The position numbers were made by a program, and so were the translations under genes. From contig CAUAAZ010000012.1 in assembly GCA_958427145.1 (NCBI GenBank), positions 1 through 54,029 on the forward strand: 54,029 nt of DNA, read 5' to 3'. The DNA comes from an uncultured Collinsella sp. Lineage in GTDB: Bacteria; Actinomycetota; Coriobacteriia; Coriobacteriales; Coriobacteriaceae. Each line of letters opens with the position of its first letter. Positions within the stretch are counted from its first letter, which is position 1. Positions 16,058 to 24,408 of the stretch are shown piece by piece. The notes beneath the pieces were generated by a model. That model ran no database searches. It saw only the letters and a program-made list of their open reading frames with translations, and was not told the DNA's origin.

Positions 16058-17353
16058 CTACGCCCCAAGTGCCGCCATGGGGATCACCGCCACGCCGTCG
16101 TCGCGTGTGTAGGCAATGCTCCCCTTTCCAACCACGACCGCCAAAAACGCCGGCGCGGCATTCTGGGCGGCAGGATTGGAGAGCACTTTCCTCTCCAGCG
16201 CCTTGAGATTTCTCGCTCCATCGTCTGCTTTCGCATCACTCAGCTTGACCTCGATGGCTCCCCAGCGCCCGTCGTGCTCAACGATCAGATCGACCTCAAG
16301 GCCCTTCTCATCTCGGAAATAATGGACATTGTTGTCGACACCGCCGTAGGTGGAAAGGAACACACGCACGTCGCGCAGAACGAGGTTCTCAAAGAGCATC
16401 CCCAACGTTTGCATATCGCCAAGCAGCCGCTCAGGGGTAGCCCCCAGCAACGCCACTGCAAGCGACGGGTCGCAGAAGTAGCGCTTGGGGCGCACGCGAA
16501 CGCGGGCCTTCGAGCGCATGGGCGGCTCCCATCCGCACAGGTCCTCGGTCAGCTTGAGCCTGTTGAAGAGGTCCAAGTACGCAGCGATGGTCCTCTCGTC
16601 GGGGCCCGCCTCACCGTACGAGGCGTCCTTTATGAGCGTCTTGTACGTGACAGCCTGGCTCTCGTTCATGGCAAGAGCTCGCAAAAGGCCGTGTGCAAGC
16701 TCGGGCGACATGCCCTCGTCCAGCACGTTGACGTCGAGCACCGAGTGCACGTACTGGCTTGCCGTCTCTCGCGCAAGATCATCCGAAAGCCCAAGGTTTG
16801 CAGGCCAACCGCCCCTGCAGCACCAGCGGGCGACGTCATCCACCGTGCTCTCGCGACGCTGAGGGGCAAAACCCTCGCCCTTAAAGAGGCTTGCCAGTGA
16901 CACGAGCGGCTCGCCGTCGCTCGACTCACACAGGGCCATGGGGCGCATTGACAGACGGGCGATCCTACCCGTGCCGGAATGACGAACATGGCTGCGCCCC
17001 TCGCTTTTGAGCGCGGTCGAGCCCGTGAGCAAAAGTGTCCCGCGTTCGTTGCCGCTCGCGTCCACGAAGCGCCGGGCGGCATCCCAAACCTCAGGCACCT
17101 CCTGCCATTCATCGACCAGGTGTGGCGCATCGCCGATGAGCGCCAGGCTTGGGTCGACCTCTGCCGCCGCGCGCTGCGCAGGCTCATCGAGCCTGGAGAC
17201 GCTCGCCGAGCGAGAGAGCGCCGTCCAGGTCTTGCCGCACCATTTGGGGCCGTTGATCTCCACACAGCCAAACGCCCGCATAAGGGTGTCGAGGCGCTCC
17301 TCTATGAGCCGGGGCCTATATCCCTTTTGGGTCAATCTCTTTGGTGCATCCAT
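16058..17353 (-). CDS. AAA_14/DUF4143-type ATPase with nuclease-like C-terminus
   Basis: A 431-aa P-loop ATPase of the AAA_14 + DUF4143 architecture. The Walker A is GPKWCGKT (35-42), a Walker B-like LVDEWQEVP lies near 80-87, and sensor-type LLLTGST near 106-112. The C-terminus contains GLEVDLIVEHDGRWGAIEVKLS (near 352-373), the D-x(n)-ExK pattern of PD-(D/E)XK-like nucleases seen in DUF4143 proteins. AGGGAGG precedes the ATG. The function of these proteins is poorly known; they are common accessory-genome genes and often occur in multiple copies. The promoter carries five motifs at 23-base spacing (17388-17487). It is downstream of, and parallel to, the DUF234 ATPase. Confidence 0.85.
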   Translation of the reverse strand: MDAPKRLTQKGYRPRLIEERLDTLMRAFGCVEINGPKWCGKTWTALSRSASVSRLDEPAQRAAAEVDPSLALIGDAPHLVDEWQEVPEVWDAARRFVDASGNERGTLLLTGSTALKSEGRSHVRHSGTGRIARLSMRPMALCESSDGEPLVSLASLFKGEGFAPQRRESTVDDVARWCCRGGWPANLGLSDDLARETASQYVHSVLDVNVLDEGMSPELAHGLLRALAMNESQAVTYKTLIKDASYGEAGPDERTIAAYLDLFNRLKLTEDLCGWEPPMRSKARVRVRPKRYFCDPSLAVALLGATPERLLGDMQTLGMLFENLVLRDVRVFLSTYGGVDNNVHYFRDEKGLEVDLIVEHDGRWGAIEVKLSDAKADDGARNLKALERKVLSNPAAQNAAPAFLAVVVGKGSIAYTRDDGVAVIPMAALGA

Positions 17354-17372
17354 AGACGGCCGTCCCTCCCTA

Positions 17373-17487
17373 TCACGCGATATGCGAAATTACGCCATTC
17401 TCAATGCTGATTTTACGCTACTTTCAATGTAGTTTTTACGCCATGACAGATGCAGTTTTTACGCTATTTTCATTGAAGGTTTTACGC
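17373..17487. repeat. Five direct repeats at exactly 23-base spacing in the ATPase promoter
   Basis: The motif (T)TTTACGC ends at 17395 (as ATTACGC), 17418, 17441, 17464 and 17487, so the phase is exactly 23 bases. The intervening 15 bases are partly conserved, for example TTTCAATG or TTTCATTG in two units. Read on the minus strand the element is GCGTAAAA, immediately upstream of the AAA_14 ATPase start at 17353. It looks like an iterated operator for a DNA-binding protein. Confidence 0.75.
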
Positions 17488-17538
17488 TTGGCATCCTTAG
17501 CGCGACCCATTCCGAGCATCACATCAGAGCGCGCTTGG

Positions 17539-18930
17539 TTATCTCCGCTCGCACATCTCGGCAAACGAAATCAGCTTGGTATCTCCCCTGTTCGCCACAG
17601 CTTCCTGACATCCTTGCGTAAAGCCACGCTTCGAGAAGATCACGTAGCTTTTATGTTGCCGTCTAAAGAGCTCGCTTCGGTGCACGAGCTTTTGCAGCAC
17701 GTCTTCGCCCACCGGCTCATTGCGCCATTTGCACTCCGCAAACAGCGCAGTGCCCTCGCCATCGTCAACAATCAAGTCGATTTCTTCCTGCGTATGCGTG
17801 CGATTATCCGTCCCCCACCAGCGCCCGACGCTCGCCGGAACCACATCGAGCTGGCCCGCGCGCGCGAGTTCGTACACGTATTGTCTGCATATAAGCTCAA
17901 AGACCGTACCCATGTAATCCGATACGTGCGGCTCAATGCGCTTATACGCCATCTCGGCCATATCGTTTTGAATCAGCCCAATGTTCTGCGGAACAAACTT
18001 GTACCAGAACCTAAACATCTGGTCGCTCAGCAGATACACGGCTCGCTTATTGCTCGTCTCGTTTAGGGGCAGCTCGCGCTCGACAATCCCAAGCGACGCC
18101 AGCTTATCCACATAGCTCTTTACGTTGCTCGCAGGGATTCCCGTAGAGCTCGCAATCTCCGAGATCCTCGAGCGTCCCTGGGCAATTGCTTGCACAATCG
18201 CATCATATTGCTCGGGATTGCGGCACTCTTGCAACAGCAGGTTACTCGGCTCCTCAAAGAGATAGCCCGTAGGAGTAAGAAAAAGACGTTTGATGTTGTC
18301 CTTGAGCGGCGCAGCAGGATCGACTTTCTCGATATATGCAGGAATGCCGCCCGTCATGCCATAGCAAACCGCAGCGTCTTCGCGACCCATGCTCTGCCAC
18401 AGGCCGAGGGTCGTCGTAAAATCGAGCGGCATGATCTTAAACTGGGCCGTTCGCCTACCGTATAGTGGACTCTCGTAGCCCAACACCTGTTCCTCCATAA
18501 ACGAAAGAGACGAGCCGCATAGAATCAGCATGAGCCTAGTCTCTTTGTACAAGTGATCAATCTTGTCTTGCAGCAACGAACTGATCTCAGGATTCGATTG
18601 GGCGAGATAGGGATACTCGTCAATCACGACAATCAAACGTTCCGTGCGAGCCATGGTGGCCAATGCATCGAACGCCTCGTCAAAGCTACGAAACGACACG
18701 CCTGCAGCACCAACCGAACCCGCGAGTATCGCTTGGCTAAAGCCATGCAGATTTGCCTCTGAATTGGTACGACGCGCTTGAAAATAAATAGCCTTTTTGC
18801 CTTGGATGAACTCTGTGATAAGACGCGTTTTGCCCACACGACGGCGGCCGTAGATTATGGGCATCTCAAAGGAGCCCGTGCCATACAGTCGATTGAGCTC
18901 GGACATTTCCGCCGTTCTTCCGATAAACAT
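17539..18930 (-). CDS. AAA ATPase with DUF234 nuclease-like C-terminus
   Basis: A 463-aa protein with the ATPase_2/archaeal-type ATPase + DUF234 architecture. It begins FIGRTAEMSEL, has Walker A YGRRRVGKT (27-35), Walker B LIVVIDEYPYL (99-109) and a sensor LCGSSLSFM near 145. A winged-helix-like segment (RSRISEIASSTGIPASNVKSYVDKL) spans about 252-277. The C-terminal DUF234 part carries EEIDLIVDDGEGTALFAECKW, the PD-(D/E)XK-like pattern. It is related in plan to the neighbouring ATPase at 16058 but not a close copy. AAGGAAGG precedes the ATG, and a 25-bp perfect inverted repeat overlaps its promoter. Biological role unknown. Confidence 0.87.
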   Translation of the reverse strand: MFIGRTAEMSELNRLYGTGSFEMPIIYGRRRVGKTRLITEFIQGKKAIYFQARRTNSEANLHGFSQAILAGSVGAAGVSFRSFDEAFDALATMARTERLIVVIDEYPYLAQSNPEISSLLQDKIDHLYKETRLMLILCGSSLSFMEEQVLGYESPLYGRRTAQFKIMPLDFTTTLGLWQSMGREDAAVCYGMTGGIPAYIEKVDPAAPLKDNIKRLFLTPTGYLFEEPSNLLLQECRNPEQYDAIVQAIAQGRSRISEIASSTGIPASNVKSYVDKLASLGIVERELPLNETSNKRAVYLLSDQMFRFWYKFVPQNIGLIQNDMAEMAYKRIEPHVSDYMGTVFELICRQYVYELARAGQLDVVPASVGRWWGTDNRTHTQEEIDLIVDDGEGTALFAECKWRNEPVGEDVLQKLVHRSELFRRQHKSYVIFSKRGFTQGCQEAVANRGDTKLISFAEMCERR

Positions 18931-18945
18931 AGGGCCATCCTTCCT

Positions 18946-19001
18946 TTACGCTATAGCTAGCTATATTATACCGTCCTATAATATAGCTAGCTATAGCGTA
19001 A
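18946..19001 (-). promoter_or_regulatory. Perfect 25-bp inverted repeat overlapping the DUF234 ATPase promoter
   Basis: Arms at 18946-18970 and 18977-19001 are exact reverse complements with a 6-base spacer. Each arm contains the self-complementary TATAGCTAGCTATA-type core, so the site is really two nested palindromes side by side. On the minus strand a TATAAT box lies inside the repeat, 40-50 bases before the ATG at 18930, so a bound protein would block the promoter. The outer TTTACGCTA also occurs in the 23-base repeats at 17411-17487. Confidence 0.75.
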
Positions 19002-19057
19002 TTCGACAAGCGGTGCACGCACAAGGGGCGGCACCCCCACCGCACGTGGACCGCTCC

Positions 19058-19412
19058 GGAAAATGCATCCCGTTCTGGAGCCAGAAACTGGGCCGTAGTT
19101 TCCGCCAAGCACGTCATCCGGAAAGTGCGTCCCGTTCTGAGCCTGAATTCTGGGATGCACTTTCCGCTGAAGCTTCAACCGGAAAACGAATCCCATTCTG
19201 AGCGTCGAATCCGGGACGCAGTTTCCGTCTGCGGCCCCATTGGGAAAGTTCATCCCGCTCTGAGCGCTCATTCCGGGATGCAATTTCCGTTTGAGGCCCG
19301 ATCTGGAAACGGCATCCCACTCTGGGGCCGAAATCTGGGACACAGTTTCCGCTTGAGGGCTGTTCCGGAAAGCGCGTCCCGTTCCGAGCGGCAATTCCGG
19401 GTCACGGTTTCC
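19058..19412. repeat. Array 1: six 62-base imperfect palindromic repeats
   Basis: Units start (GGAAA) at 19058, 19120, 19181, 19243, 19305 and 19367, a period of 61-62 bases. Each has the plan GGAAA, about 5 bases, TCCC, about 20 bases, (T/C)GGG, about 5 bases, then TTTCC, so each can fold into a hairpin about 50 bases long. The units have diverged from each other mostly in the loop and between stems. They encode no believable protein. Confidence 0.85.
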
Positions 19413-19631
19413 TCAGGTACAAGACGACGATCCTCCGCCCTTATCACATGCCTTCAAATATGCGATCCAGAAACACAAAACAGCAGATAGAATGCTCTTT
19501 TTCTAAAAAGTACACGTCCCGAAACTTACCAAGGCTTCATAACTAGCTACCATTCACGGGTGCCGATTACCGCCCACCGATTCGGATGTAAAAATGTCGC
19601 CGAAAACAGGCCATCTACCTGCATGGTTAGA

Positions 19632-19653
19632 TTTTGGTCAGCTTTTGGTCAGC
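19632..19653. repeat. Tandem 11-base duplication before the AbiEi/DUF559-like gene
   Basis: TTTTGGTCAGC occurs twice without a gap (19632-19642 and 19643-19653), 56 bases before the start codon at 19709. It may be an operator. The interval 19413-19631 shows no gene and is relatively AT-rich, as expected for a promoter. Confidence 0.5.
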
Positions 19654-19708
19654 TGAGCGGCAAGTTCCAGCTGATACGTTTTTGCTACCCAAAAGGAGGC
19701 GGTAGCTC

Positions 19709-20707
19709 ATGACCCATTGCAATGACCAACTCATCGACCAGCTGTTGAACCAAGCCGAACAAGAGGGGCGCTGCCTGATTCCCCCGAGCACGGCGATCCG
19801 AAAAGCGCTCCTTCGGCGCACCGGCGGCACGGTTGTCTCGCCCATGCCGGGGTTGTTTGCACGAAAAACGCGCTGGGATGAACTCAACCGAGCGCAACGC
19901 CATTGCGAGATTATCCGCGCCCTTGTGATCATCCATCCCGATTGGACGTTCTGCTCGTTTTCGGCAGCTTGCCTGCTGGGGCTCGAGGTCTCGTGGCGAC
20001 ACTTGAACGTCGTGCACGTTTGCAGCTCGACAAAGCCGTCGGCTCGTCCGGGCTCACATATTCAGCGACACCAGATTGAGCCGGCCGGAGCAATACGCAG
20101 AGCCGGCATATCGGCAACGCCGCCCATCCAAACGGCCACAGATTGCCTGCTGCAAACTGGTTTTGCCGACGGCATGCCCATTGCCGATTCGGCGATCTCA
20201 AAGCTCGGCCTTGCGCGGGAACAGCTGATGGAGGCCGTTGAGCAACGAGCGACTGCCCGCAATGGTCGTGCGATTCGCACCGCCCTCACAACGCTTCGAT
20301 ATGCCGACGCCCGCGCCGAGAGCGGCGGGGAATCGGTCGCCCGAGCCGTCATGATCGAGACGGGCTTTGCGCCCGACTGGCTTCAATACGAGCTGACGGA
20401 CCCCTTCGATTCGGCCAAGCCCATACGAACGGACTTTGCCTGGAAGCGCCAGACGCGGGAACTCACGCTGGGCGAGCTCGACGGGTTCGTCAAATATACC
20501 GACCAGGCCATGTTAGCCGGGCGCACCACCGCCGAAGCACTCGTTGCCGAACGGCAACGCGAAGCGCACCTGTCACTCTACGGCCATCCCTTGCTGCGCT
20601 TTACCATGAGTGAAGTCCGCTCGACAGGAGTGCTCGCAAAAAAGCTGCAGACAGCAGGCATCCGGCAGACCGCTCTACCGACATGGCTCAACGAGGTGGA
20701 CCTGTAG
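19709..20707 (+). CDS. AbiEi-like / DUF559-type nuclease-fold protein
   Basis: A 332-aa protein. The N-terminal half contains SFSAACLLGLEVSW (near 91-104), resembling the AbiEi-type domain of putative antitoxins. The C-terminal half has E-rich ESGGESVARAVMIETGF (213-229), IRTDFAWKRQ (247-256) and GELDGFVKY (263-271), the E..D..ExDGxxK pattern of DUF559/Vsr-like PD-(D/E)XK proteins common in actinobacteria. AAGGAGG lies 9 bases before the ATG. No partner toxin gene is adjacent; both sides are arrays of 62-base palindromic repeats. It may be a nuclease acting on hairpins or an orphan antitoxin-like protein; the fold is moderately sure, the role is not. Confidence 0.7.
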   Translation: MTHCNDQLIDQLLNQAEQEGRCLIPPSTAIRKALLRRTGGTVVSPMPGLFARKTRWDELNRAQRHCEIIRALVIIHPDWTFCSFSAACLLGLEVSWRHLNVVHVCSSTKPSARPGSHIQRHQIEPAGAIRRAGISATPPIQTATDCLLQTGFADGMPIADSAISKLGLAREQLMEAVEQRATARNGRAIRTALTTLRYADARAESGGESVARAVMIETGFAPDWLQYELTDPFDSAKPIRTDFAWKRQTRELTLGELDGFVKYTDQAMLAGRTTAEALVAERQREAHLSLYGHPLLRFTMSEVRSTGVLAKKLQTAGIRQTALPTWLNEVDL

Positions 20708-20743
20708 GAGCTGCTGAGCTTATGCCCGCCTGCCCACCAAACT

Positions 20744-21005
20744 GGGACACACTTTCCGGTTGGCAGCACCCGCGGAAACCATGTCCCAAATTGAGCGCTC
20801 AAAACGGGATGTACTTTCCAGATGGCATGCCTAACGGAAACCGTGTCCCGGAATCAAGGCCTAGAACGGGACAGACTTTCCGGTTGAAGCGCCCAGCGGA
20901 AACTGCATCCCGGAATAGACGCTCAAACTGGGACGCAGTTTCCGGTTTCCTGCTGTTCCGGAAAGTGCATCCCATTCTGGAGCCGAATTCCGGGACACAG
21001 TTTCC
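20744..21005. repeat. Array 2: four and a half 62-base palindromic repeats
   Basis: A partial unit (second stem half) begins about 20744, then complete units start at 20774, 20836, 20898 and 20960, exactly 62 bases apart. They share the GGAAA...TCCC...GGGA...TTTCC plan of array 1. The last unit is closest to the array 1 sequence. With array 1 it brackets the gene at 19709-20707. Confidence 0.85.
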
Positions 21006-21023
21006 GCATGCGGAGGCGCTCCA

Positions 21024-21060
21024 AACAAAAGACCCCGGCTCGCGATGGAGTCGGGGCCAA
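21024..21060 (-). terminator. Rho-independent terminator of the right purine operon
   Basis: Read on the minus strand, GGCCCCGACTC pairs with GAGCCGGGGTC (one mismatch) and is followed by TTTTGTTT. It lies about 70-100 bases beyond the xanthine dehydrogenase stop and ends the minus-strand operon before the repeat array. Confidence 0.75.
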
Positions 21061-21085
21061 AGGCACAGCATATGCAGTTGGTGTT

Positions 21086-21123
21086 GAGCGCGGACGGCCC
21101 GTCAGTAATGGCTGTCCGCGCTC
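21086..21123 (-). other. Strong hairpin just after the xanthine dehydrogenase stop
   Basis: GAGCGCGGACGGCC and GGCTGTCCGCGCTC form a 14-bp stem with one mismatch around a 10-base loop, starting 5 bases past the stop. It has no T-run and may protect the 3' end of the message ahead of the terminator at 21024-21060. Confidence 0.5.
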
Positions 21124-21127
21124 TACC

Positions 21128-23905
21128 CTATCCGCGGTTGCGAACGCGGCTGTAGGGCGTATCCACCATGGGCAGATTCGGACGTAGCTTGCCGTCAAAC
21201 GCGCGGTAGGCGTTCTGTACGGCGGGCGCCGTGGGAATCGTTGCGATCTCGCCGATGCCCTTGCCGCCGTATGCCACGGGCAACAGCTCGTCCTTCTCCA
21301 CATAGATGGCGTGGATATCCGGAATCTCGGGCGCACGGAACAACCCGAGCGTACCGTACCTTGCCTGGGGTACGCAGTCCTTGAGCGGCCAGTCCTCGGT
21401 GAGCGCATAGCCCATACCCATAAGCACGCCGCCTTCGATCTGACCTTGGATGGAGATGGGGTTGACCACCTTGCCGGAATCGTGCGCGGCATAGACCTCG
21501 CTCACGCGGCCGTCATCATCCAGAATGACCACATGCGTGGCAAAGCCGTAGCAGATGTGGCTCTTGGGGTTGGGCACGTCGGCGCCCAGCTTGTCGGTCG
21601 GCTCCAGGTACACGTAGCCAAACTCGCATCCCTCGAGCGCCTTGATGGCGGCCGCGGGATCCTGAGGATGCATACCCTGGCCGGCGACGAGCTCCTGCGT
21701 GCGCAGCTGATAGGCGCGGCCGTCGTCATACTCGATCTTGACGCCGTCGCCATGCGCACTCACGGGAGCGGCGGGCGCAGACTTGCCGGCCTCGATGTCA
21801 AGCATGGCATCGCGCAGCAGGAAGGCGGCACCGCGCACGGCCTCGCCGGTCACGACCGTCTGACGCGAACCAGACGTGGTGCCGGAGTCGGGAGCGTTCT
21901 CGGTGGAGCACTCGCCGTTGGCAATGCAGCTCAGCGGCAGACCGCAGGCCTCGGCAACGTCCTGCAAAAAGACCGTGTTGCAGCCCTGGCCGATGTCGGA
22001 CGTAGCGGCATAGACCACGGCGCGGCCATCCTCGACGCGAATCTTGCAGCGACCGGCATCGGGCAGGCCCACGCCCACACCAGCGTTCTTCATGGCGCAA
22101 GCGATACCGGCGTGTCCGGGATGCGCGTAGTAGGCATCCTTGACCTCGAGCAGCGTCTCCTTAAGCGCCGTGGAGCAGTCGGCAATCTGGCCGTTGGGCA
22201 GAACTTCACCCGGCTCGATGGCGTTTCTGTAACGAATCTCCCACGGATCCAGGCCGACCTTCTCGGCCAGCAGGTCGATTAGGCTCTCGAGCGCAAACTC
22301 GGACTGGCAAACGCCAAAGCCTCGGTACGCACCGGCGGGCGGGTTGTTGGTGTAGTAGCCAAAACCGCGAATGTCGGTGTTCTGGTACTTGTAGGGGCCG
22401 ACGGCATGCGTGCAGGCGCGCTCGAGCACCGGGCCGCACAGCGACGCGTAGGCGCCGGTATCAAAATTGATCTCGCAATCCAGACCGGTAAAGTTGCCCT
22501 CGGCGTCGCAACCCAGTGTAAAGGTACCGTCCATGGCATGACGCTTGGGATGAAAAGCAAGCGACTCGGCACGCGTGAGCTTGCACTTCACAGGACGCTG
22601 AAACTTATATGCGGCGAGCGCGGCCAGATGCTGGATGGACACGTCCTCCTTACCGCCAAAGCCGCCGCCCACGAGCATGGTCTCGACGACCACGCGCTCG
22701 GGCTCGCTATCCCAGCCAAACATGTGGGCGCACTCTTTGCGCGTGTCGTAGGCACCCTGGTCGGTCGACTGCACCTTGACGCCGTTCTTGTACGGGAAGG
22801 CAACGGCACACTCGGGCTCCAAGAAGGCATGCTCGGTAAAGGGCGTGGTAAAGCGCTGCGTCACGGTGAACGCGCTTTCGGCCAGCGCCTTGGCGGCGTC
22901 GCCGCGCGTCACATGACGGCTCTGGCACACGTTGTCCTTGAGCTCCACTGTGTTGCCAAAGGCAAAGAAGCTGTCATGCAGGCGCGGGGCGTCGGCAGCC
23001 CTGGCCTCGGCGATGTTGCGCACGGGCTCCAGAGGCTCGTAATCGATCTTGACGAGCTTCTTAGCCTTCTCGAGCGTCGCTTCATCCTCGGCGACCACCA
23101 GCACGATGGCGTCACCCACGCAGCGGGTGATATCGCCCCGGGCGATCATGACGTCCCAGTCCTGGATAAGGTGGCCGACCTGGTTGACCGGCACGTCCTC
23201 GGCGCGCAGGATGCCCACCACACCGGGCAGGGCCTCGGCCTTGGAGGTGTCGATGGAGAGCACGCGGGCGCGCGGATACTTGGAGCGCACGGCGCTGGCA
23301 TAGGTCAGGCCCGGCTGATCGAGCTCGTCGATGTCGTCGGGATACTTGCCCTCGCCGAGCACCTTCTTGCGCACGTCGATACGGAAGGCGCGCTTGCCCA
23401 CGCCGTAGTCATCGCCGCGCTCCAGGTCCTCGTCGATCTGCTTATCGCCGCGGAGCACCGCAGCGGCCAGCGAGATGCCCTCGATAATCTTTTTGTAGCC
23501 GGTGCAGCGACAAACGTTACCGCGAATGGCGTACTTGATCTGCTCCTCAGTGGGCTCGGGGTCCTCGGCGATGAGCGCCGCACCCGCCATGACCATGCCG
23601 GGAATGCAAAAACCGCACTGCACGGCGCCCACGGCGCCAAAGGCGTACACAAAGGCCTCGCGCACGTCCTCGGGCAGGCCCTCGACGGTCACGATGTTGC
23701 GGCCGGCGGCAAGAGCGGTGGTCAGCACGCACGCCTTGACGGCCGCACCGTCCACATGGATGGTGCAGGTGCCGCAGGCGCCCTCGGAGCAGCCGTCCTT
23801 GGCGGAGTGAATGTGCAGGTCGTCGCGCAGATAGCGCAGCAGTGGTTTATTCTCCGTCGTCGTGTGCTCGACACCGTTAACGGTAAAAGTGAATTCCTGT
23901 GCCAT
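21128..23905 (-). CDS. xdhD: Xanthine dehydrogenase, fused 2Fe-2S and molybdenum subunits (XdhD-like)
   Basis: A 925-aa molybdenum hydroxylase. Residues 1-150 are the two [2Fe-2S] domains: plant-type cluster Cys39, Cys44, Cys47, Cys59, and helical-domain Cys97, Cys100, Cys132, Cys134. The rest is the molybdopterin part with GGGFGGKED near 414, AYRGFGVCQ near 525 and the catalytic-type GGKGIGE near 890. This layout matches the selenium-dependent xanthine dehydrogenase group and E. coli XdhD. It oxidises purines such as hypoxanthine or xanthine, or reduces urate in reverse. There is no FAD domain, so electrons must pass to another protein, likely the adjacent ferredoxin and YgfK. No in-frame TGA is present; selenium, if used, would be a labile ligand. 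Confidence 0.93.
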   Translation of the reverse strand: MAQEFTFTVNGVEHTTTENKPLLRYLRDDLHIHSAKDGCSEGACGTCTIHVDGAAVKACVLTTALAAGRNIVTVEGLPEDVREAFVYAFGAVGAVQCGFCIPGMVMAGAALIAEDPEPTEEQIKYAIRGNVCRCTGYKKIIEGISLAAAVLRGDKQIDEDLERGDDYGVGKRAFRIDVRKKVLGEGKYPDDIDELDQPGLTYASAVRSKYPRARVLSIDTSKAEALPGVVGILRAEDVPVNQVGHLIQDWDVMIARGDITRCVGDAIVLVVAEDEATLEKAKKLVKIDYEPLEPVRNIAEARAADAPRLHDSFFAFGNTVELKDNVCQSRHVTRGDAAKALAESAFTVTQRFTTPFTEHAFLEPECAVAFPYKNGVKVQSTDQGAYDTRKECAHMFGWDSEPERVVVETMLVGGGFGGKEDVSIQHLAALAAYKFQRPVKCKLTRAESLAFHPKRHAMDGTFTLGCDAEGNFTGLDCEINFDTGAYASLCGPVLERACTHAVGPYKYQNTDIRGFGYYTNNPPAGAYRGFGVCQSEFALESLIDLLAEKVGLDPWEIRYRNAIEPGEVLPNGQIADCSTALKETLLEVKDAYYAHPGHAGIACAMKNAGVGVGLPDAGRCKIRVEDGRAVVYAATSDIGQGCNTVFLQDVAEACGLPLSCIANGECSTENAPDSGTTSGSRQTVVTGEAVRGAAFLLRDAMLDIEAGKSAPAAPVSAHGDGVKIEYDDGRAYQLRTQELVAGQGMHPQDPAAAIKALEGCEFGYVYLEPTDKLGADVPNPKSHICYGFATHVVILDDDGRVSEVYAAHDSGKVVNPISIQGQIEGGVLMGMGYALTEDWPLKDCVPQARYGTLGLFRAPEIPDIHAIYVEKDELLPVAYGGKGIGEIATIPTAPAVQNAYRAFDGKLRPNLPMVDTPYSRVRNRG

Positions 23906-23917
23906 GGTGATTCCCTT

Positions 23918-24397
23918 CTACACGCCGGCGGCGATGCCGGTGCGGTCGTGGATGGCGCCATGCGGGCAGACGACGGCGCACATGCCGCACGACAGGCAGT
24001 CCACGCCGTCGATATGGGCGCAGTTGTCCTCGATGCGGATAGCGCCGGCAGGGCACTTTTTGGCGCACATACCGCAACCGATGCAGCTCGTGTCGCAGAC
24101 CTTGCGCGCAATGGCACCCTTATCGGTGTTGTTGCAGCGCACCAGAATGTTCTGGTAGCCGGGGACGAAGGCAATCACGCGCTGCGGGCACGCCATGCCG
24201 CACAGGCCACAGCCCGTGCACTTGGAGCGGTCCACGCGGGCAATGCCATCGACCAGCGCAATGGCGCCGTGGGGGCAGGCCGTGACGCAGGCGCCACAGC
24301 CAATGCAGCCTTCGCTGCAGCGGGCATCGCCGCCTGCGGAGGCGCAACCGCTTCCGCAGGCAACGTAGGCCACGTTATGTTGAATGGATTTGGCCAT
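23918..24397 (-). CDS. Polyferredoxin with four [4Fe-4S] motifs
   Basis: A 159-aa electron carrier. Four CxxCxxCxxxCP-type blocks are visible: CIGCGACVTACP (31-42), CTGCGLCGMACP (60-71), CIGCGMCAKKCP (104-115) and CLSCGMCAVVCP (134-145), consistent with four [4Fe-4S] clusters in two repeated pairs. An additional Cys-containing N-terminus (CGSGCASAGG) may bind another centre or be structural. It lies between ygfK and the dehydrogenase with gaps of about a dozen bases, so the three genes are one unit. The probable role is to carry electrons between the FAD-less xanthine dehydrogenase and YgfK. Confidence 0.9.
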   Translation of the reverse strand: MAKSIQHNVAYVACGSGCASAGGDARCSEGCIGCGACVTACPHGAIALVDGIARVDRSKCTGCGLCGMACPQRVIAFVPGYQNILVRCNNTDKGAIARKVCDTSCIGCGMCAKKCPAGAIRIEDNCAHIDGVDCLSCGMCAVVCPHGAIHDRTGIAAGV

Positions 24398-24408
24398 AAG
24401 AGACTCGC

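Noticed and set aside
17373..17487. Short CRISPR-like array
   Set aside because: Only 7-8 bases are constant and the spacing is 23 bases in total, too short for repeat plus spacer.
19058..19412. CRISPR array
   Set aside because: Units are about 62 bases with no constant repeat plus unique spacer division; the whole unit is a diverged palindrome and there are no cas genes.
18987..19490. Open frames of 114-135 codons across repeat array 1
   Set aside because: The near-62-base period creates recurring open frames on both strands; there is no ribosome site and the repeats are palindromic, so they are not genes.
9480..21127. A single integrated phage or conjugative element
   Set aside because: No integrase, transposase, phage structural or transfer genes and no tRNA attachment site are visible; separate smaller insertions fit better.
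21128..23905. Selenocysteine insertion (UGA) in the xanthine dehydrogenase
   Set aside because: The frame contains no in-frame TGA. Selenium dependence in this group is through a labile ligand, which cannot be seen in sequence.
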